Shown one piece after another: positions 10,440 through 22,500 of a DNA stretch of 64,000 nucleotides (position 1 is its first letter; every line of letters begins with the position of its first letter). The notes beneath the pieces are model-generated. The model was not told the origin of the DNA, made no database searches, and was given only the letters and a program-made list of their open reading frames with translations. Source of the stretch: Nyssa sinensis (taxonomy: Eukaryota > Streptophyta > Magnoliopsida > Cornales > Nyssaceae); contig CM018052.1 of assembly GCA_008638375.1 (NCBI GenBank), positions 11,093,006-11,157,005 on the forward strand, in the 5' to 3' direction. A program made the position numbers and the translations under genes.

Positions 10440-11480
10440 AATTTTCTTTAAGCAAAAGAAAATATAAGAAATGAAATACAAAAAGGACCACAAAAATAAA
10501 TAAATAAAATCCTAATTTTCCTTCTTCTCCTATTTCTTGTCCTCCTTTCTCTTATCCCCATTTGTCATTTTAAAAAAATTGCATAGTGTTGTTAGGGAGG
10601 AAGAGGCATGTGCCTTGTGCTCAAGATTTGTCAGAGGGCATCCTTGACCTCAAGCATCTCAATCTTGATCTCTCCATGCTTTCACTCATTATGCTCATGG
10701 AGGGCGTCAGCATGTATCTTAAGGATGTGCATATCATTCTCTATGGCCTCTATTTTCCTGGTCATGGAGGCCAATGTCTTGGAGAGGTTGGATTTAATGG
10801 TCTGGAGTTGGTTTTACAAACCATAGTCCATCTCTCACAGAAGAGTTACAAGGAAGGAAGAGTCTAGGGTCAGTGCCTGAAGAGGAGGAAGAGTGGAGGT
10901 ATGTGTGGTTAGGAGAGTGAAAGAGTGAGGTTTTTGGGTTTGGTCGGGTTGTAGAATGGGAGTGGGAACGGATTTGGAAACCCATCCGTGTTTGGTTTCT
11001 TTGTATCCCATGGACTTAAAAGTCCACTTGGAGTAAATGTCCATGTGGGATGTTGGAGAAATGTCAATTTCACTACCACAGTTGATTTGGTAGTGTTTGA
11101 AGAGTGTAGTGAGATGGTTTCTATCTAGAAGGATGCCTTTTTTCTTTTTATGGCAATTATTCATCTGATGGAGGATAATGTATGGGATGTCAATTTTTTG
11201 GTGGTTTAGGATACACCAAAATGAGAAACACGTCTATGTACTAGCACTTGGGAGGATGTTGTATGTAATGATGTGGTGGAAGAAGCGGGACTCCAAAGTG
11301 AGTTGGGAGGCTTTCGGTTTAAAAGGCTTAGTGATGGAAGGGTCATCACACATCTGGCGGACAGTCGAAAGGGGGTTGAACCCTTTACATACTACCTACT
11401 AGTTGGTAGTGAACTTTTGGAGTTTCCTGCGAGGAATGTTGAAGATCTCGAAGATAGACTCGAGAGAAAGTGAGACGGTG
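10440..11480 (-). pseudogene. Possible third-ORF (env-like) remnant of the SIRE-like element
   Basis: The region between RNase H and the polypurine tract. A minus-strand frame (10835-11164, 109 codons) starts NNCHKKKKGILLDRNHL and continues LFKHYQINCGSEID. SIRE-type elements carry an extra ORF here, and this wording resembles the 'make a choice of pitch/LFKHF' segment seen in such proteins. Below it, the same region has a weak coiled-coil-like frame (MTRKIEAIENDMHILK). Stops and frameshifts are frequent, and no signal peptide or membrane segment is visible. Identification is tentative. Confidence 0.35.
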
Positions 11481-12299
11481 GTGTCTAAAATCCAAAATGA
11501 CTCATTGAGGCCCTTAGGCATCTCACAATGTGCGTAGACGAGTTGGACAAGACATGTGTATTGGATATTAGAGGAGCTTGGTCCATCCGGGATAATTGAA
11601 ATGAGACCTTATGAGGATGGATTATGACTCAAAGAAAGGAGTGCTAATGGTTTGCCCATACCTAATTGTACGATATTTTATATCGTTGTGGACCTTATGG
11701 GAAGTGGAGGTGTTGAGGAAGATTTAATGCTCGTGTCAAGATTTGGTTCGATGTTTAGGATTGGGATCTTCTCTAAGTCAGTTGCCTAAGGATTTGGATG
11801 ACGGGTTTTGGTTTTGAGAGCTATGGAAGAGAGATTGAAGAGTTTGTGAGAGCTTTTTTTTTTTTAGCTTTTTACTAGTTGGAGAGAGATAGAAGTCTAA
11901 AAGTCTTTAATATCATGAGTTTGAAATGTTTAAAAACTTCTTAGTTTTTACAAATTCAACCAAATTAGTCGATTGGTTTGTATCATCAGTCGACTAGTTT
12001 TGCCTAGGGTTGGGGCAGTCGACTAGTTCAACTAGTGTCTTTTAATTCTCTCCTTAAAATTCTTATCAGTCAATTGGTTTTCCTATATAGTTGACTAGTC
12101 CTATGCATCAATCGACTGACTTGACGAGTGGTCAATTTTTCTTTTGCGTAACTGATTTTAGTGGACCTTATGATTGACTGTTTGTACTGTTAGTCGACTA
12201 GAAACAATCGACTGGTCTTTAAAGACAATTGACTAATTTGAGCAGAAGTGATTTTTATCACTTAGTTACTCAAATCTTTTGGGTCAATCATTCATAGTT

Positions 12300-12880
12300 C
12301 TCTTCTAATAAAGAAAAATCACTCATTTTGGAGTGGTTTGGTGCATATATCCACCAATTGATGGTTCGTATCGATGAACTCGAGGATTACATCGCCATTT
12401 TGCACATAATCCCCAAGAAAACGATGTTTAATTTCTATGTGTTTGGTTCTAAAGTGTTGAATTGGATTCTTACTTATGTTTATTGCACTAGTGTTATCAC
12501 ATTTAATTGGAGTTAGATTGTAAAGTAAAGAGTTTGAGCACAACAACTCTCAGCTGATATATATTCTACTTCAGCCAAATTTTTCTTTTTGCTAAAGAAT
12601 AACATAGGGAAATGTCCAAGAAAATAGCAAGTCCCACTTGTGCTTTTTCTATTAACTTTGCAACCGAAAAAATCGACATCTGAATAACTTAATATATTAA
12701 AGGATGTGTTTCCAGTATAGAACAATCCTATGTTTGTTGTTCCTAATAAATACCTAAAACTTCTCTTACGACTTTTAAGTGTGATACCTTCGGACAAGAT
12801 TGAAATCTTGCACACAAGCATACACTAAACATAATGTCTGGTCTACTTATTGTGGGATACAAAGACTTCCAATCATACCT
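12300..12880 (-). pseudogene. SIRE-like Copia pol, RNase H remnant
   Basis: Two overlapping minus-strand frames. 12513-12821 has the connection and RNase H start (RSFRYLLGTTNIGLFY, SDVDFFGCKVNRKSTSGT, LAEVEYISAESCCAQ). 12319-12546 has the end (CDNTSAINISKNPIQH, RTKHIEIKHRFL, QLVDICTKP). Further plus-ward, to about 12870, a frame reads SRPDIMFSVCLCARF, the usual pre-RNase H box. The frames are joined by at least one frameshift near 12520. It is a Copia relic with no coding function left. Confidence 0.85.
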
Positions 12881-12960
12881 CTATATTTTTTACTGTCTAA
12901 ATTTTTTTTCTTTGTCATTTCTTTAAAGTTTAATAATAGCACTTATCACAACCCTAACTC

Positions 12961-13444
12961 GCAGGGCCTAACTATAGGGTCATCTAGACCCCGAACTAAA
13001 AGGTGATTGAACTAATCAACGTAGTTAAGTGTATAAAATATAGTCAATTTTTTTAATTGACTTCTTTAGTTGGTTTTGTTTCATTCTCCTGCTTATATTT
13101 GTTCAAGTCCTGTAACGGGATTAAATGAAGTAGATTACTACCAGGTGCAACTATACCAAAAATGTTTCATCAATAGTGTATAATACGGTCTAACCAAGTG
13201 CAACGAACCTGACTTATAAGGCCTAACCACGGGGTCGTCTAGACCTCGAACTGGAAGGTGATTGAACTAATCAACCTAGTTAAGTGTATAAAATACAGTC
13301 CATTTTTCTAATTGATTTCTTCAGTTGGTTTTGTTTCGTTATCCTACTTATATTTGTTCAAGTCTTGTAACGAGATTAAATGAAGTAGATTACTACCAGG
13401 TGATACTGTACCAAAAATGTTTCATCAATAGTGTATAATAGGAT
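12961..13444. repeat. Two-copy direct tandem duplication, ~242 bp
   Basis: 12961-13200 and 13203-13444 share the same order of motifs, including 'ggtgattgaactaatcaac', 'gttaagtgtataaaata', 'tggttttgtttc' and 'gtagattactaccaggtg', at roughly 90% identity. It lies inside the insertion that split the Copia pol. Confidence 0.85.
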
Positions 13445-14084
13445 AATGTATGGAGCTAACTCTAACAGTACATATACAACATATACTATTTATCAAGAAG
13501 GGTACATGCACCCTTTACAAATACAAATGAATAACTCTATCAATGTAAGTCTAAATAATGTAATGGTCTTTGTCAATCTCGTACTGCTCTAGTAGTTGTC
13601 GTCCACTAATCCAATGGTCTAGACTCGAACAGCGCCCTGTGACCTATTGATCAACCCATTAATTGACTCGTTAGACCATTGACCATTTGACCAGCTGTTG
13701 GTGAAAGTCCAGTCATCTTCTCTAGTGGGTTCATTGGAACCCTTGCCAAAAACTAGAATTTCTCAAAAAAAATTCTTATTTTTCCCTTACCATTTTTAAT
13801 CCTCTTTCGTCCTAAATTAGTTTAAACCTCATTTCCCACCTTTTTTATTAGATCTTGTGGACCAAAAGAGGTAAAAATGCGGGTTCCCGATGGAACCTTT
13901 TTTTCTGGTGAATTAGTTTTTTGGCCAGTTCCCCACTCTTTTATCACCCTCCTTGCTTCGAATTTATTCTAGATCAAAATTGAACCAATTTACTATCATT
14001 TCATGTTAGTTTTAGGGCTCAAATTAAAGAAAAAGAAAGAGACCTAGTCTCAGTTCTCTCTTTCTCTAACTTGTATGCATAGAT

Positions 14085-14087
<3 letters not shown>

Positions 14088-14120
<33 letters not shown>

Positions 14121-14626
14121 TTATATATGCACACAAATGTATCCATACACATAAACACACAGTAGCAAATGGTGAAACACACCTAAGAATGACAAGAAAA
14201 ATCCTTACCTCGTGTTTCTTGTACAGATAGAAATCCTCGGATAGAGAGAGACAACTTCGAAAGCTCATCCATCTCTTCCACAACCATTGTCCTAGGTTTG
14301 TTCCCTTCCTTTTTTTTTTCTCGTACCTTTCTTCTTCTTTTTTCCTCCTTTTTCCTATTTTTTCCTTGTTCTCTTACTTTCGGTTCATTGTGTGTGTTTC
14401 ACACACACATACACACATATACATATGTGCACACACTCTCACTAGTTCTTCCACATCACACACACACACACACTCTCCCACTATTGCGCACACCTCACGC
14501 ACACAATCCACTATTTCTCTCCATAAAACACACACTAACTCACCACTATTTAGGTGGGAAGGGAAGGGGGAGAGAGAGAAAGAGAGATTGAAAATGAGTG
14601 AGAGGGAGGGTTTCAAAAAGAGAGAA

Positions 14627-14659
<33 letters not shown>

Positions 14660-14660
14660 A
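14088..14660. repeat. Cluster of CA, CT and GA simple repeats
   Basis: Pure CA run at 14088-14115, further CACACA tracts at 14400-14475, and a GAGA tract at about 14615-14658. Apparent ORFs on both strands here consist of HTHTHT, REREKE or CVCVCV runs and are artefacts of the repeats. Confidence 0.85.
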
Positions 14661-15169
14661 GATAAGTAGTCATCTCTAAATCCCATCATATGTACCCTCT
14701 CACCTTTTTTGTCCTCTTCCCATGCACCCTTTCACACTAGATAATATTCAAACAATGGATCCCTCTTTGTCCAATCAAAATGGGACACTTTTTCCTATTC
14801 TAGAAAACTCCAACCAAGCTTCTTAAGGAAGCTTTGCACATTTCCTAAGGTGTCACGTGACTAGTTGGCCAAATATGCATGCACATATGCTCGAAAAATA
14901 AATTATCTCAAAATCACACCAAAATTAAAACCTTGGCTCATTTTGAGGTGTTGATTGCAAATATGTTGTCCATTTTTTCAAATTCAATCGTTAGAATTTT
15001 CATATTTATTTGCATCCTGTATAAAACTATGTGGCCTTATGTCTCACACTAGTCTTGAATAAACCACTAAAATTTCAATTTAGCTTCACATTGCTATACA
15101 GATGTGCTACTAATTGATTTCATAATTATCTTGACACATATTCAATTAATTACTTATCTGAAATCAATT

Positions 15170-15605
15170 TATGCTGACAATTTATCAAATTACACTTTGG
15201 TAATTTTTCAAGCCTTTACAACACTCATGGGAGTACTTATGGGTTTTGTGTCTTCCCTACAAAACCTTATAAGTAATTCTTTAACATATTTAGATTGATT
15301 ATTGAATGTTCCTTCTTTAGATTATTTTATTTGTAATCCTAAGAAGAAGTTTAATTATTCTATCTTACTCATTTCAAATTCATCTTGCATACACTTAGCA
15401 AAGTCCTTGCATAGATCTTCATTTGTTGAGCCAAATATAATGTCATCGACATATATTTGCAAAATGAGAAATTCCTTTCTTTTTGTTTTAATAAACAAAG
15501 TGGTATCTATTTTTTCTCTAATAAATTTATTTTTGGTGAGAAAACCACTAAGTCTTTCATACCAAGCTCTTAGTGCTTGCATCAAACCATATAAAGCTTT
15601 AGTAC
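15170..15605 (-). pseudogene. SIRE-like Copia pol, reverse transcriptase remnant
   Basis: Minus-strand frame with KALYGLMQALRAWYERLSGF, then LILQIYVDDIIFGSTNE (catalytic YVDD box), DEFEMSKIE and, after one stop, FFLGLQIK and KPISTPMS. These are consecutive RVT_2 motifs of Copia elements and directly precede, in protein order, the RNase H piece at 12300-12880. It ends abruptly at about 15605, where plus-strand Gypsy integrase sequence starts. Confidence 0.88.
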
Positions 15606-15610
15606 TAGCC

Positions 15611-16465
15611 CATAGAGCTCTCTCATATCGATACTACTGGCCAGGTATGCTAAGGCAAGTAAAGGAACACGTTAAGAAATTTGACAAATGCTAATGATTT
15701 GCTTCATATCAACCCCACAAAATAAAAAGTTCTTTCTAGTGGCAATTTATTACTTTACCAAATGAGTAGAAGTTGAAACCTTGTCCAAGATTACAGAGAT
15801 GGAAATAAAAAATTTTACGTGGAAGAACATCATATAAGGATTTGGAATACCTAAAGTTTTGATAACAAATAACAAAACTTAGTTCCAAGGAAAACTGTTT
15901 GCTAAGTTCTACTCAAATTTGCACATTTCACATCACTTGTCCTCTCTAGGCCGCCCACAGGATAACGGGTAGGCTAAAGTAACTAACTGAACAATATCAA
16001 AAGTCTTAAAGAAAAGGCTCGAGTCCACTAAAGGAAAATGGGTAGATAAGTTGCCTAGGGTGTTGTGGGCCTACCAAGCAACCAAATGAGTACCAACTGC
16101 ATAAACCCATTTCTCCTTTACATTCAAAACTGAGGTTGTCATCCTAGTAGAGATCGGCATCCAACATTAAGCACATAACTATAAGATCCAGAGCACAGTG
16201 AACATCAGCTTGCTTAGAACCTTGATTAACTGGAAGAGAAAAGGGTGGGGAGCAAGCTCAAATGAAAATGGAGATCTTTCAGTAGAATGTTTTTAGGAGC
16301 TTTAATAAATATTTCAAACCAATCAACTTAAAGATCAGAGATCTCATACTCAAAAGAGTATTCCCCAACATAAATGAGTTCGGTATAGGGAATTTTTCTC
16401 CCTAAATTAGGAAGGGTCGTACAGAGTAGTTAAGATTATTAGGCCTACTACCTACTAGTTAGAAG
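15611..16465 (+). pseudogene. Tat-C integrase remnant
   Basis: Decayed but readable: HRALSYRYYWPGML and HVKKFDKC (zinc finger, 15611-15690); FTK-stop-VEVETLSKITEME and FTWKNII (about 15750-15830); FGIPKVLI, then FQGKLFAKFYSNLHISH and GRPQDNG; KGKWVDKLPRVLWAYQATK with TPFSFTFKTEVVI; and a C-terminal DLILKRVFPNINEFGIG near 16350. It matches the Tat-A integrase segment for segment. At least six in-frame stops and some frameshifts are present. Several stops are single changes from Trp, Gln or Arg codons. Confidence 0.82.
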
Positions 16466-16586
16466 AGTTGTCAGGAAATCTAGTGCTAAGGCCTTGGCAT
16501 GTAGAATATTCAAGAACATATTATCAATAAAATATTTAGTAGTTGTTTTGATTAGTGTGGTTTTTAGTATAACTTTAGGAGCTCTA

Positions 16587-17230
16587 AATCTTGTGACAAA
16601 TTCATAACTATCACAGGTTAGGAGGGACAAAATTCCTATCTTAAGGGCTTTAGATGTCACAATCTAGTGTAACATCAAGACCTTAAATCTTGTGATAAAA
16701 ATCACAAGCGTTATGGGTTGGGGGACCAAAATTCCTAGCCTAAGGGCTCTAGATGTCACAGCCAAGAATAATGTCAAGACCTTTAAATCTTGTATAATAA
16801 ATTCACAAGTGTCACAAGTCGAGAGGCCAAAATTTATGTCACAACTTAAAATAACATCAAGACTTTTAAATCTTGTGATAAAAATCACAAGTGTCACAAA
16901 TTGGGGGGCCAAAATTCCTAGCCTAAAGGCTCTGGATGTCACTACCCAAAATAACATCAAGACTTTAAATCACATGATAAAAATCAAAGTGTCACAAGTC
17001 AGGGGGGCAAAATTTTGAGCCTAAGGGCTCTTGATGTCACAACCCATAATAACACTAAGACCTTTAAATATTGTGAGAAAGATTACCAGTGTGACAGGTC
17101 GAGAGGACCAAAATTCTTAATCCTAAGGGCTTTAGATGTCATAGCCTAGTGTAATGTTAAGACCTGTAAATATTGTTACAGGTCTGAAAGACAAAATTTC
17201 CTATAGCCTAAAAGACTTAAGTGTCACAAA
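16587..17230 (+). repeat. Tandem array, ~98-bp unit, 7 copies
   Basis: The phrase 'aaatcttgtg...aatcacaagtgtcaca...ccaaaattcctagcctaagggct...gatgtcaca' recurs with starts near 16587, 16685, 16783, 16867, 16966, 17065 and 17167. One unit is short (84 bp). It sits directly downstream of the integrase end, the place where Tat elements often carry hypervariable tandem repeats. Confidence 0.9.
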
Positions 17231-17345
17231 TACATTACTAAAGAGAAAAAAACAAAATTATACTAGAGAATGAAGAATAAAAGTAATTTTATTGATAGAA
17301 AGACTGTACAAGTTATATTGCAAAAAAAAAACAAAGACGGGGATC

Positions 17346-19210
17346 TTTAAAAGTCTATCGAGTTCTCAGTGTCAACCACCACGTTAGCATCATCTTCGTC
17401 ACCTTGGCATTGAGGCCCTGAACATTAGGACTTTCCTCAACATTTATGGCCTCCTCGGTATGGTCGTCATCTTTGACTTTCCTAACATTTACTTCAACTT
17501 CTATGTCATCCAAAATAGAAGAATTGAGTTGAGGAAAGGCGTTGGCCAATTTCTTCAAGCAGCGTTGGTACCCATAATCAGTCAACTGATTGCCAAGTTT
17601 TAGCACCTTCTCCTCATAGTCCTTGCAGGCATGAATTTTTGTTGCCTTAATCTATACTACGTGCTTATACTTGGCTTCAGTAGTGACACACCGAATGGAG
17701 TCTATTCGAGAGACTTCTGGATCTTTCTTTATCCCCTCCACCTTCACCCCCACTATGTTTAGCTCGGATTCTTTAGTGGAAGTGGCATTGGCTGCCTCTA
17801 ACCATTTCTTCTTAAAGTCATCTAATGTAAAATGCGTAAACCCCAGAGTAAGGTTTCTTTCTTTCAACTCTTCTTAAAGTTTGGTAACCTGCTCGAAACC
17901 CCCCAAAACATGGCTCAAGGCAGCCATTGCATGCACAACATACGGTCAATAAATATAAAGTTATGAAAAGAAAGTCAAAAAGGAAAAAGAGATTTAAAAA
18001 TAGTGGCAGAGTTAACTTCATCTCGACTGCTAGTCCATCTTATAGAGCTGAGGTAGTGCAACCCCTTCTAGCTTCTCTCAAGTTGTTTCCCAATCCTTCT
18101 TCCAAAAAGACCATATCATATCCTCAACAGTATGGTATGATAAGGTGCTACTATGAGGGGCTGAGTTTTTCTTACCCCGTGGTTGAGATCGAGAAGATTT
18201 ACCTGAAGAACGAAAGGGGATCTATTCGAAAGTCCTCATATTTTCAAGGTGTGGGGGAAGAGTCTTCTCCACCATTCTTTTCGAGGGAAAAAGAACAAGG
18301 TCCTTAGACTCATTCCTTTCAGATGAAGACTCGTCTAGAAGCTGAAGCAATTTCTTCTTCTACCTAGCTTCGACTAGCTTGATGGATGGACCAACATAAG
18401 TTTTCTTCCCCTTCTTAAGGCAGTATGCAGCTATAATCTCTTTCTTCATGTCCATCAATTTTAGTTGAATAAGTCCAACAATGCTAAGGCTCTCTAGGCT
18501 TAACATATTCCTATAAGAACAGGCAGAAGGTTATAACAACCTTTTTAGCCGATCTTGGCAGTCTTTAGTGAAGGTTGGAAGGCTTAAAACAGATCGAGCT
18601 ATAACAAATAAAGAACTAGGTTAAGAAAGAATAGGTAAATATTAAGGTTGAGATATGAGATCTAAATATTGAAGTCTCACCTATAAACCCAATAGTCTAA
18701 GGGAATACCTTGATATTTTGCTCGGAATAGTTGGAGTTCTCCCAACTTCCACAATATAAAAATACCATTTTTTCTAAATATTATTAGAGGATGGGACATA
18801 GGTTAACGATTTTAAGCCAACATTAAAAGACATATGATATAACCTCTCTTAGGCCTTTTTAAGGTCAATCCCACTCCTAATAAGGTCAAGGCCTATATCC
18901 ACCTCATTTTGGTGGGAAAAGTATGCTATCAGAAGCCTCAATTTGCTAATATTAAGGTTGGTAGGGCAGATGTTGACATGGATAAAAAAAAAAAAATCTT
19001 TAAAAAGGGATAAAAGGGAAATCTGAACCCAATCTCAAGCCATTTACATTACACATATATCTCCTAAACTTTGATGTTCCATAAGTAGTCCGTAGGGCTT
19101 GGAATTCAGCACATTACATTCTCATGGAACTCATACATTTCCTTGACGGAGTCTAAGACGATGGGGGTAATGCAACGAGCCTCATTATCTTTACGTTAAT
19201 TGGGTTTTGG
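17346..19210 (-). pseudogene. Tat-C antisense ORF (putative gypsy-type transposon domain plus coiled coil)
   Basis: Minus-strand coding remnant opposite to the integrase. Its N-terminal part near 18960-19050 reads WLEIGFRFPFYPFLKIFFF, matching WFEIGLRLRL...RQFF in the Tat-A antisense ORF, the core of the 'putative gypsy type transposon' (Transposase_28-like) family. The C-terminal part (17346-17867, one frame, one TAA/TAG break) is helical and charged: DDFKKKWLEAANATSTKESE, then KVLKLGNQLTDYGYQRCLKK and LNSSILDDIEVEV, a common ending of these proteins. The middle is eroded by stops and frameshifts. Function in the element is unknown; no host role is implied. Confidence 0.6.
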
Positions 19211-19529
19211 TTTTTGGCTTTCAAACCTATCTATGATTCTCACCCTTGGAGAGTGCTTTACATCAAGGTTGGGGTCCACTAACTCTTTGGTCTCATCATG
19301 TCATTTTGAGAAGGCCATTATAAGAAAATAAGAATAAGTAGAAAGTGAAAATGAAAGTGAAGAAGAAGGAACCTGACTTATGACAAATGTCGGACATGGA
19401 GATTCAGTTTCTACACCAATTCTTCTAATCAATAAAGTATCAAATTAAAGTTATTCTTCCTTTTTTTATAGACACTACAATTAGTGCCCCAAACAATGAG
19501 AAGAAAATAAAAGAGTTGCCATCATTGCG
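19211..19529. other. Non-coding Tat-C sequence between antisense ORF and solo LTR
   Basis: Corresponds by position to the 5' leader and promoter of the antisense unit. No ORF or clear motif. It continues, across the solo LTR, at 23502-23713. Confidence 0.4.
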
Positions 19530-19534
19530 TGAGA
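19530..19534. repeat. Target site duplication TGAGA, left copy
   Basis: Directly precedes the TGTAAC start of the solo LTR and matches 23497-23501. Confidence 0.88.
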
Positions 19535-22500
19535 TGTAACACCCCGACCCAATAAATTGGGTAATTACACGCAATATGCCGAAGACAGCCTTAATGAAAA
19601 CCTTTAAGGCCCAATGTGTGACATTACGAATAAAGGATTAGTAGTCTAACCCAATTATGGGTAAGACTAACTTAATCCAAGTTAGTAGGACTAAATAACC
19701 AAATACACCACCAACCTAAACGGAAAAATTATACATCAAATATTATAAAATTTGTTAATAAATAATTATTAAATAGTATAAATGTGCAAAAGTACACACT
19801 TAAGCAAACACATAAATATGGTTAAAACATTGTGACCACGATGAAAATAGTGTGTGGACGTATATATATATATATATATATACATACGAATGAATATATA
19901 TATATATATATTTATATGTGTGTGTGTGTGTAGACCTACATATAGATAAAAAGGAATACGTGAGTAACAGTGCACATGTGTGAGGTGAGTGTGCTTGTGA
20001 AGTAAGGTGTGTGTGCTTGTGATTGGAAGATAAAAGAGGCATGGTGGCTTGTTAGTGGCGTGAAGGAGAAGAAGGAATGGAGAAAGCACTACTAAAGCAG
20101 CGCGGCTACCACCCCAAACAGGAGAAGCCCATTTGATGGAAAGAAGTTAGAAAGAGAGAAAAAAAAAAAAGAGTGTGTGTGAGGCGGCATATAAAATTTA
20201 TATACATATGTATACGGAACAACCCTAAAAAAAAGCTGGACAAGGAAGTGAGCATGAAGGGGAAGAAACCGCCGCGGCTGAGGCAAAGCCGTAGAAGTTG
20301 GAACCAAAGAGAGAACATGTAACTCCCTCTCAAAATTTTCTGTAAGTTGCCTTTGTTAAATCAATTTAAAAAGAATATTTGAAGTCCTGTATTAGTATTC
20401 AATAACTTAGAAGCTTAAACAAGGTCTGAAAGACCCAAAAAATTGAACACAACCGCAGGCCACCATTGGAGGACCTTGAACATGGGTATGAATCAACTGA
20501 AATGAAAGTGGTTTCTATGATACTAGAATGAAACTAGAAGCTTCTAGGGTCACAAATCCATAAAATTAGGAGAAATAGATCAAAAAAAAGAGAGAAAAGG
20601 AAACTTACAGGTCCTAGGTTCGATTTTAAATCCCTTAATTTGAACCCTAAGCTCGATTTGTCGAATAGAATATGAAACTCTATGAGGAGAGAATCACAAC
20701 AGGCCAAGCCTCATTGAGTTTGGTGGAGAAATGAGCGAGTACCAAGGAATTATTCAGGTCAACCATAAAAGCTTAACCGAGCTTTTGAGGTCATTTTATT
20801 CCCTAAAATGAATGCCAAAATGTAAGGTTAGATTCTATAATCGATCTAGAGCTAAAAATGGGAAGAATACCTATTTGAAAACCCATGAATAAGGCTTGGA
20901 AAAATAAGGGTTTTATAGGTACTATTCATCGTCCTAAGGAAGACAATGAGCAATAACAGGTCGAGTCCTGACCGAATGGTAAATAGGTTTGGTTCAAGAG
21001 GAACAACATCATTTTGATAAGGGTTTTATTTTCTTAATTTCTGATAAGGGGCATTTGGCTACAATGATAGTAAATTAATTTGACGAACTGATGTGGAATA
21101 GGGATATATTATCCCTGTTTCATCCCCTTAACTGCTGTTTGGCACCAGAAAAATCATGAAAAAAAATTGGGGAGTCGTAGCTCTCTTGTAACAAATCCCT
21201 GACCTCACACCAAAGAACCCAAGCTCAAACGACTTGGCCACTATTGCCTTATGTTATTTTTCTTATATATAATATATACTTGATTAATTAAATTAAATAA
21301 AATAATTAAATTTAATTAATGCTACACATGGCCAAATAAAATAAAAAAGGTGTCTACCATGACATTTTTCGATGTTCCGCAATGGCGAGGTTCATTTTAT
21401 GAAACGAAGTCCCGAAAATTCAGACACGTAAAATGGAATAATTATAATTATGCCCTTAGTGATGCCGAAGCCAGTTAAATGTTAGAGAAAGCCTATTCTG
21501 ACTTTCTTTGACATTCTGGACTTAACGTTAAAGTTCTTTTGAGAAAAGCAAGACCCGATAACAAACTGAAAAATGACCAATATGTTCATAAGACTTAGTC
21601 AAGCTATTAGAAGAGTATGGATGGAATAAAAAGACTTATATCAATGTTTTAAGGACTATCTGGACTAAAAAATGAAGTCTATGTAGGAAAACAACAAGTC
21701 GAACAATATGAGACATAAAAGGTAAAATGACCAAAATTCCCTAAAGACTAAGGTAAACCACATGAAGAACTAAGAGGTGTTAGGAACCCTAATTAAAGGC
21801 CGTGAGAGAATTAGAAATAGTAAGATTAAGTCCATAAGAGACTAAGAACACTAAGTAAGCAAAGAATTAAGCTAAGATGTGTACTAATATAGTATTGATA
21901 TATTCTAAACCATGATTTAGGATCACCAGCAAGAAAATAGGGATAAGACGAGTGTCAAGGCAAGTCAACTAAACAAGTAAGAAAGGATTGTGGACTCTGG
22001 ACCACAGGTGGGTAATCCTGTTATTTTAATTCAAAATCATGTTATTTACATGAATCATGTTTGAAGCATGCTTCCTGTTCTATTTTGAAAGTGCTATCGT
22101 GAATTGAAAAATGTACCTATTTAAATGCCACATTTTTACGACTCTTATTTTAAGCATACCTATCTCTGTTTGCAAAGTTGTGATAAATATCTTCTTTTGA
22201 AAATGAATGTTTCTTATGCAAGCTATGTTTAATTGCTATTGAAAAGTATCTACTTGAATAAAAATAGTTTAAATGCTTCCTATTTGCAAATCGGTAACAT
22301 AAGATAATTAGTGCATAAACACTCCTGTTTACTAGCTCATTCAGGACTCACTCATGTAATGCCCATAAGAAGGTTAGAGATCTGTTTTGTTTAGGTCATG
22401 AATTATCTTGACCTCCTGTTAAGCTTATAGTCCGGATCGATATGGATTCTTGTGTAAAGTGAAAAGATATAATGTTATAAATGGAAAAAGGTTTTTGAAA

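Larger units (their letters stand above)
12890..15160. mobile_element. Unidentified ~2.3 kb insertion splitting the Copia pol
   Basis: Everything between the Copia RNase H piece (ends ~12880) and the RT piece (resumes ~15170) is foreign to Copia. It holds a 240-bp direct tandem duplication (12961-13444), CA, GA and CT microsatellites (14088-14660) and no gene. 'atcacaaccctaactcg' near 12944 resembles the end of the giant LTRs elsewhere in this window (TGTCACATCCCGAAC), so a decayed LTR is the best guess. A clean target duplication was not found. Confidence 0.45.
8841..15605 (-). mobile_element. Decayed SIRE/Maximus-like Copia relic, interrupted
   Basis: Minus-strand relic. From low to high coordinate it shows an LTR (8841-10276), a polypurine tract (10279-10290), a region possibly derived from the third (env-like) ORF (10440-11480), RNase H pieces (12300-12880), about 2.3 kb of unrelated DNA, then RT (15170-15605). 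The RT and RNase H pieces are consecutive parts of one pol, so the middle is a later insertion. Upstream pol, gag and the 5' LTR are missing: the relic stops at 15605 against the Tat-C integrase. The lineage is inferred from the AGATTATTAGCC PPT/LTR junction, the repeated 'tcgactggtt'-type motifs in the LTR and the RT/RNase H wording. Confidence 0.75.

Noticed and set aside
14298..14673. ORFs of about 97-99 codons on both strands
   Set aside because: Encoded by CA, CT and GA microsatellites (HTHTHT, RERERE, SLSLSL).
17927..18307. 126-codon plus-strand ORF
   Set aside because: Antisense to the Tat-C antisense ORF remnant, which has better family support.
19769..20333. ORFs on the minus strand
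   Set aside because: Lie in the solo LTR and contain TA/TG repeat-encoded IYIYIY and HTHTHT runs.
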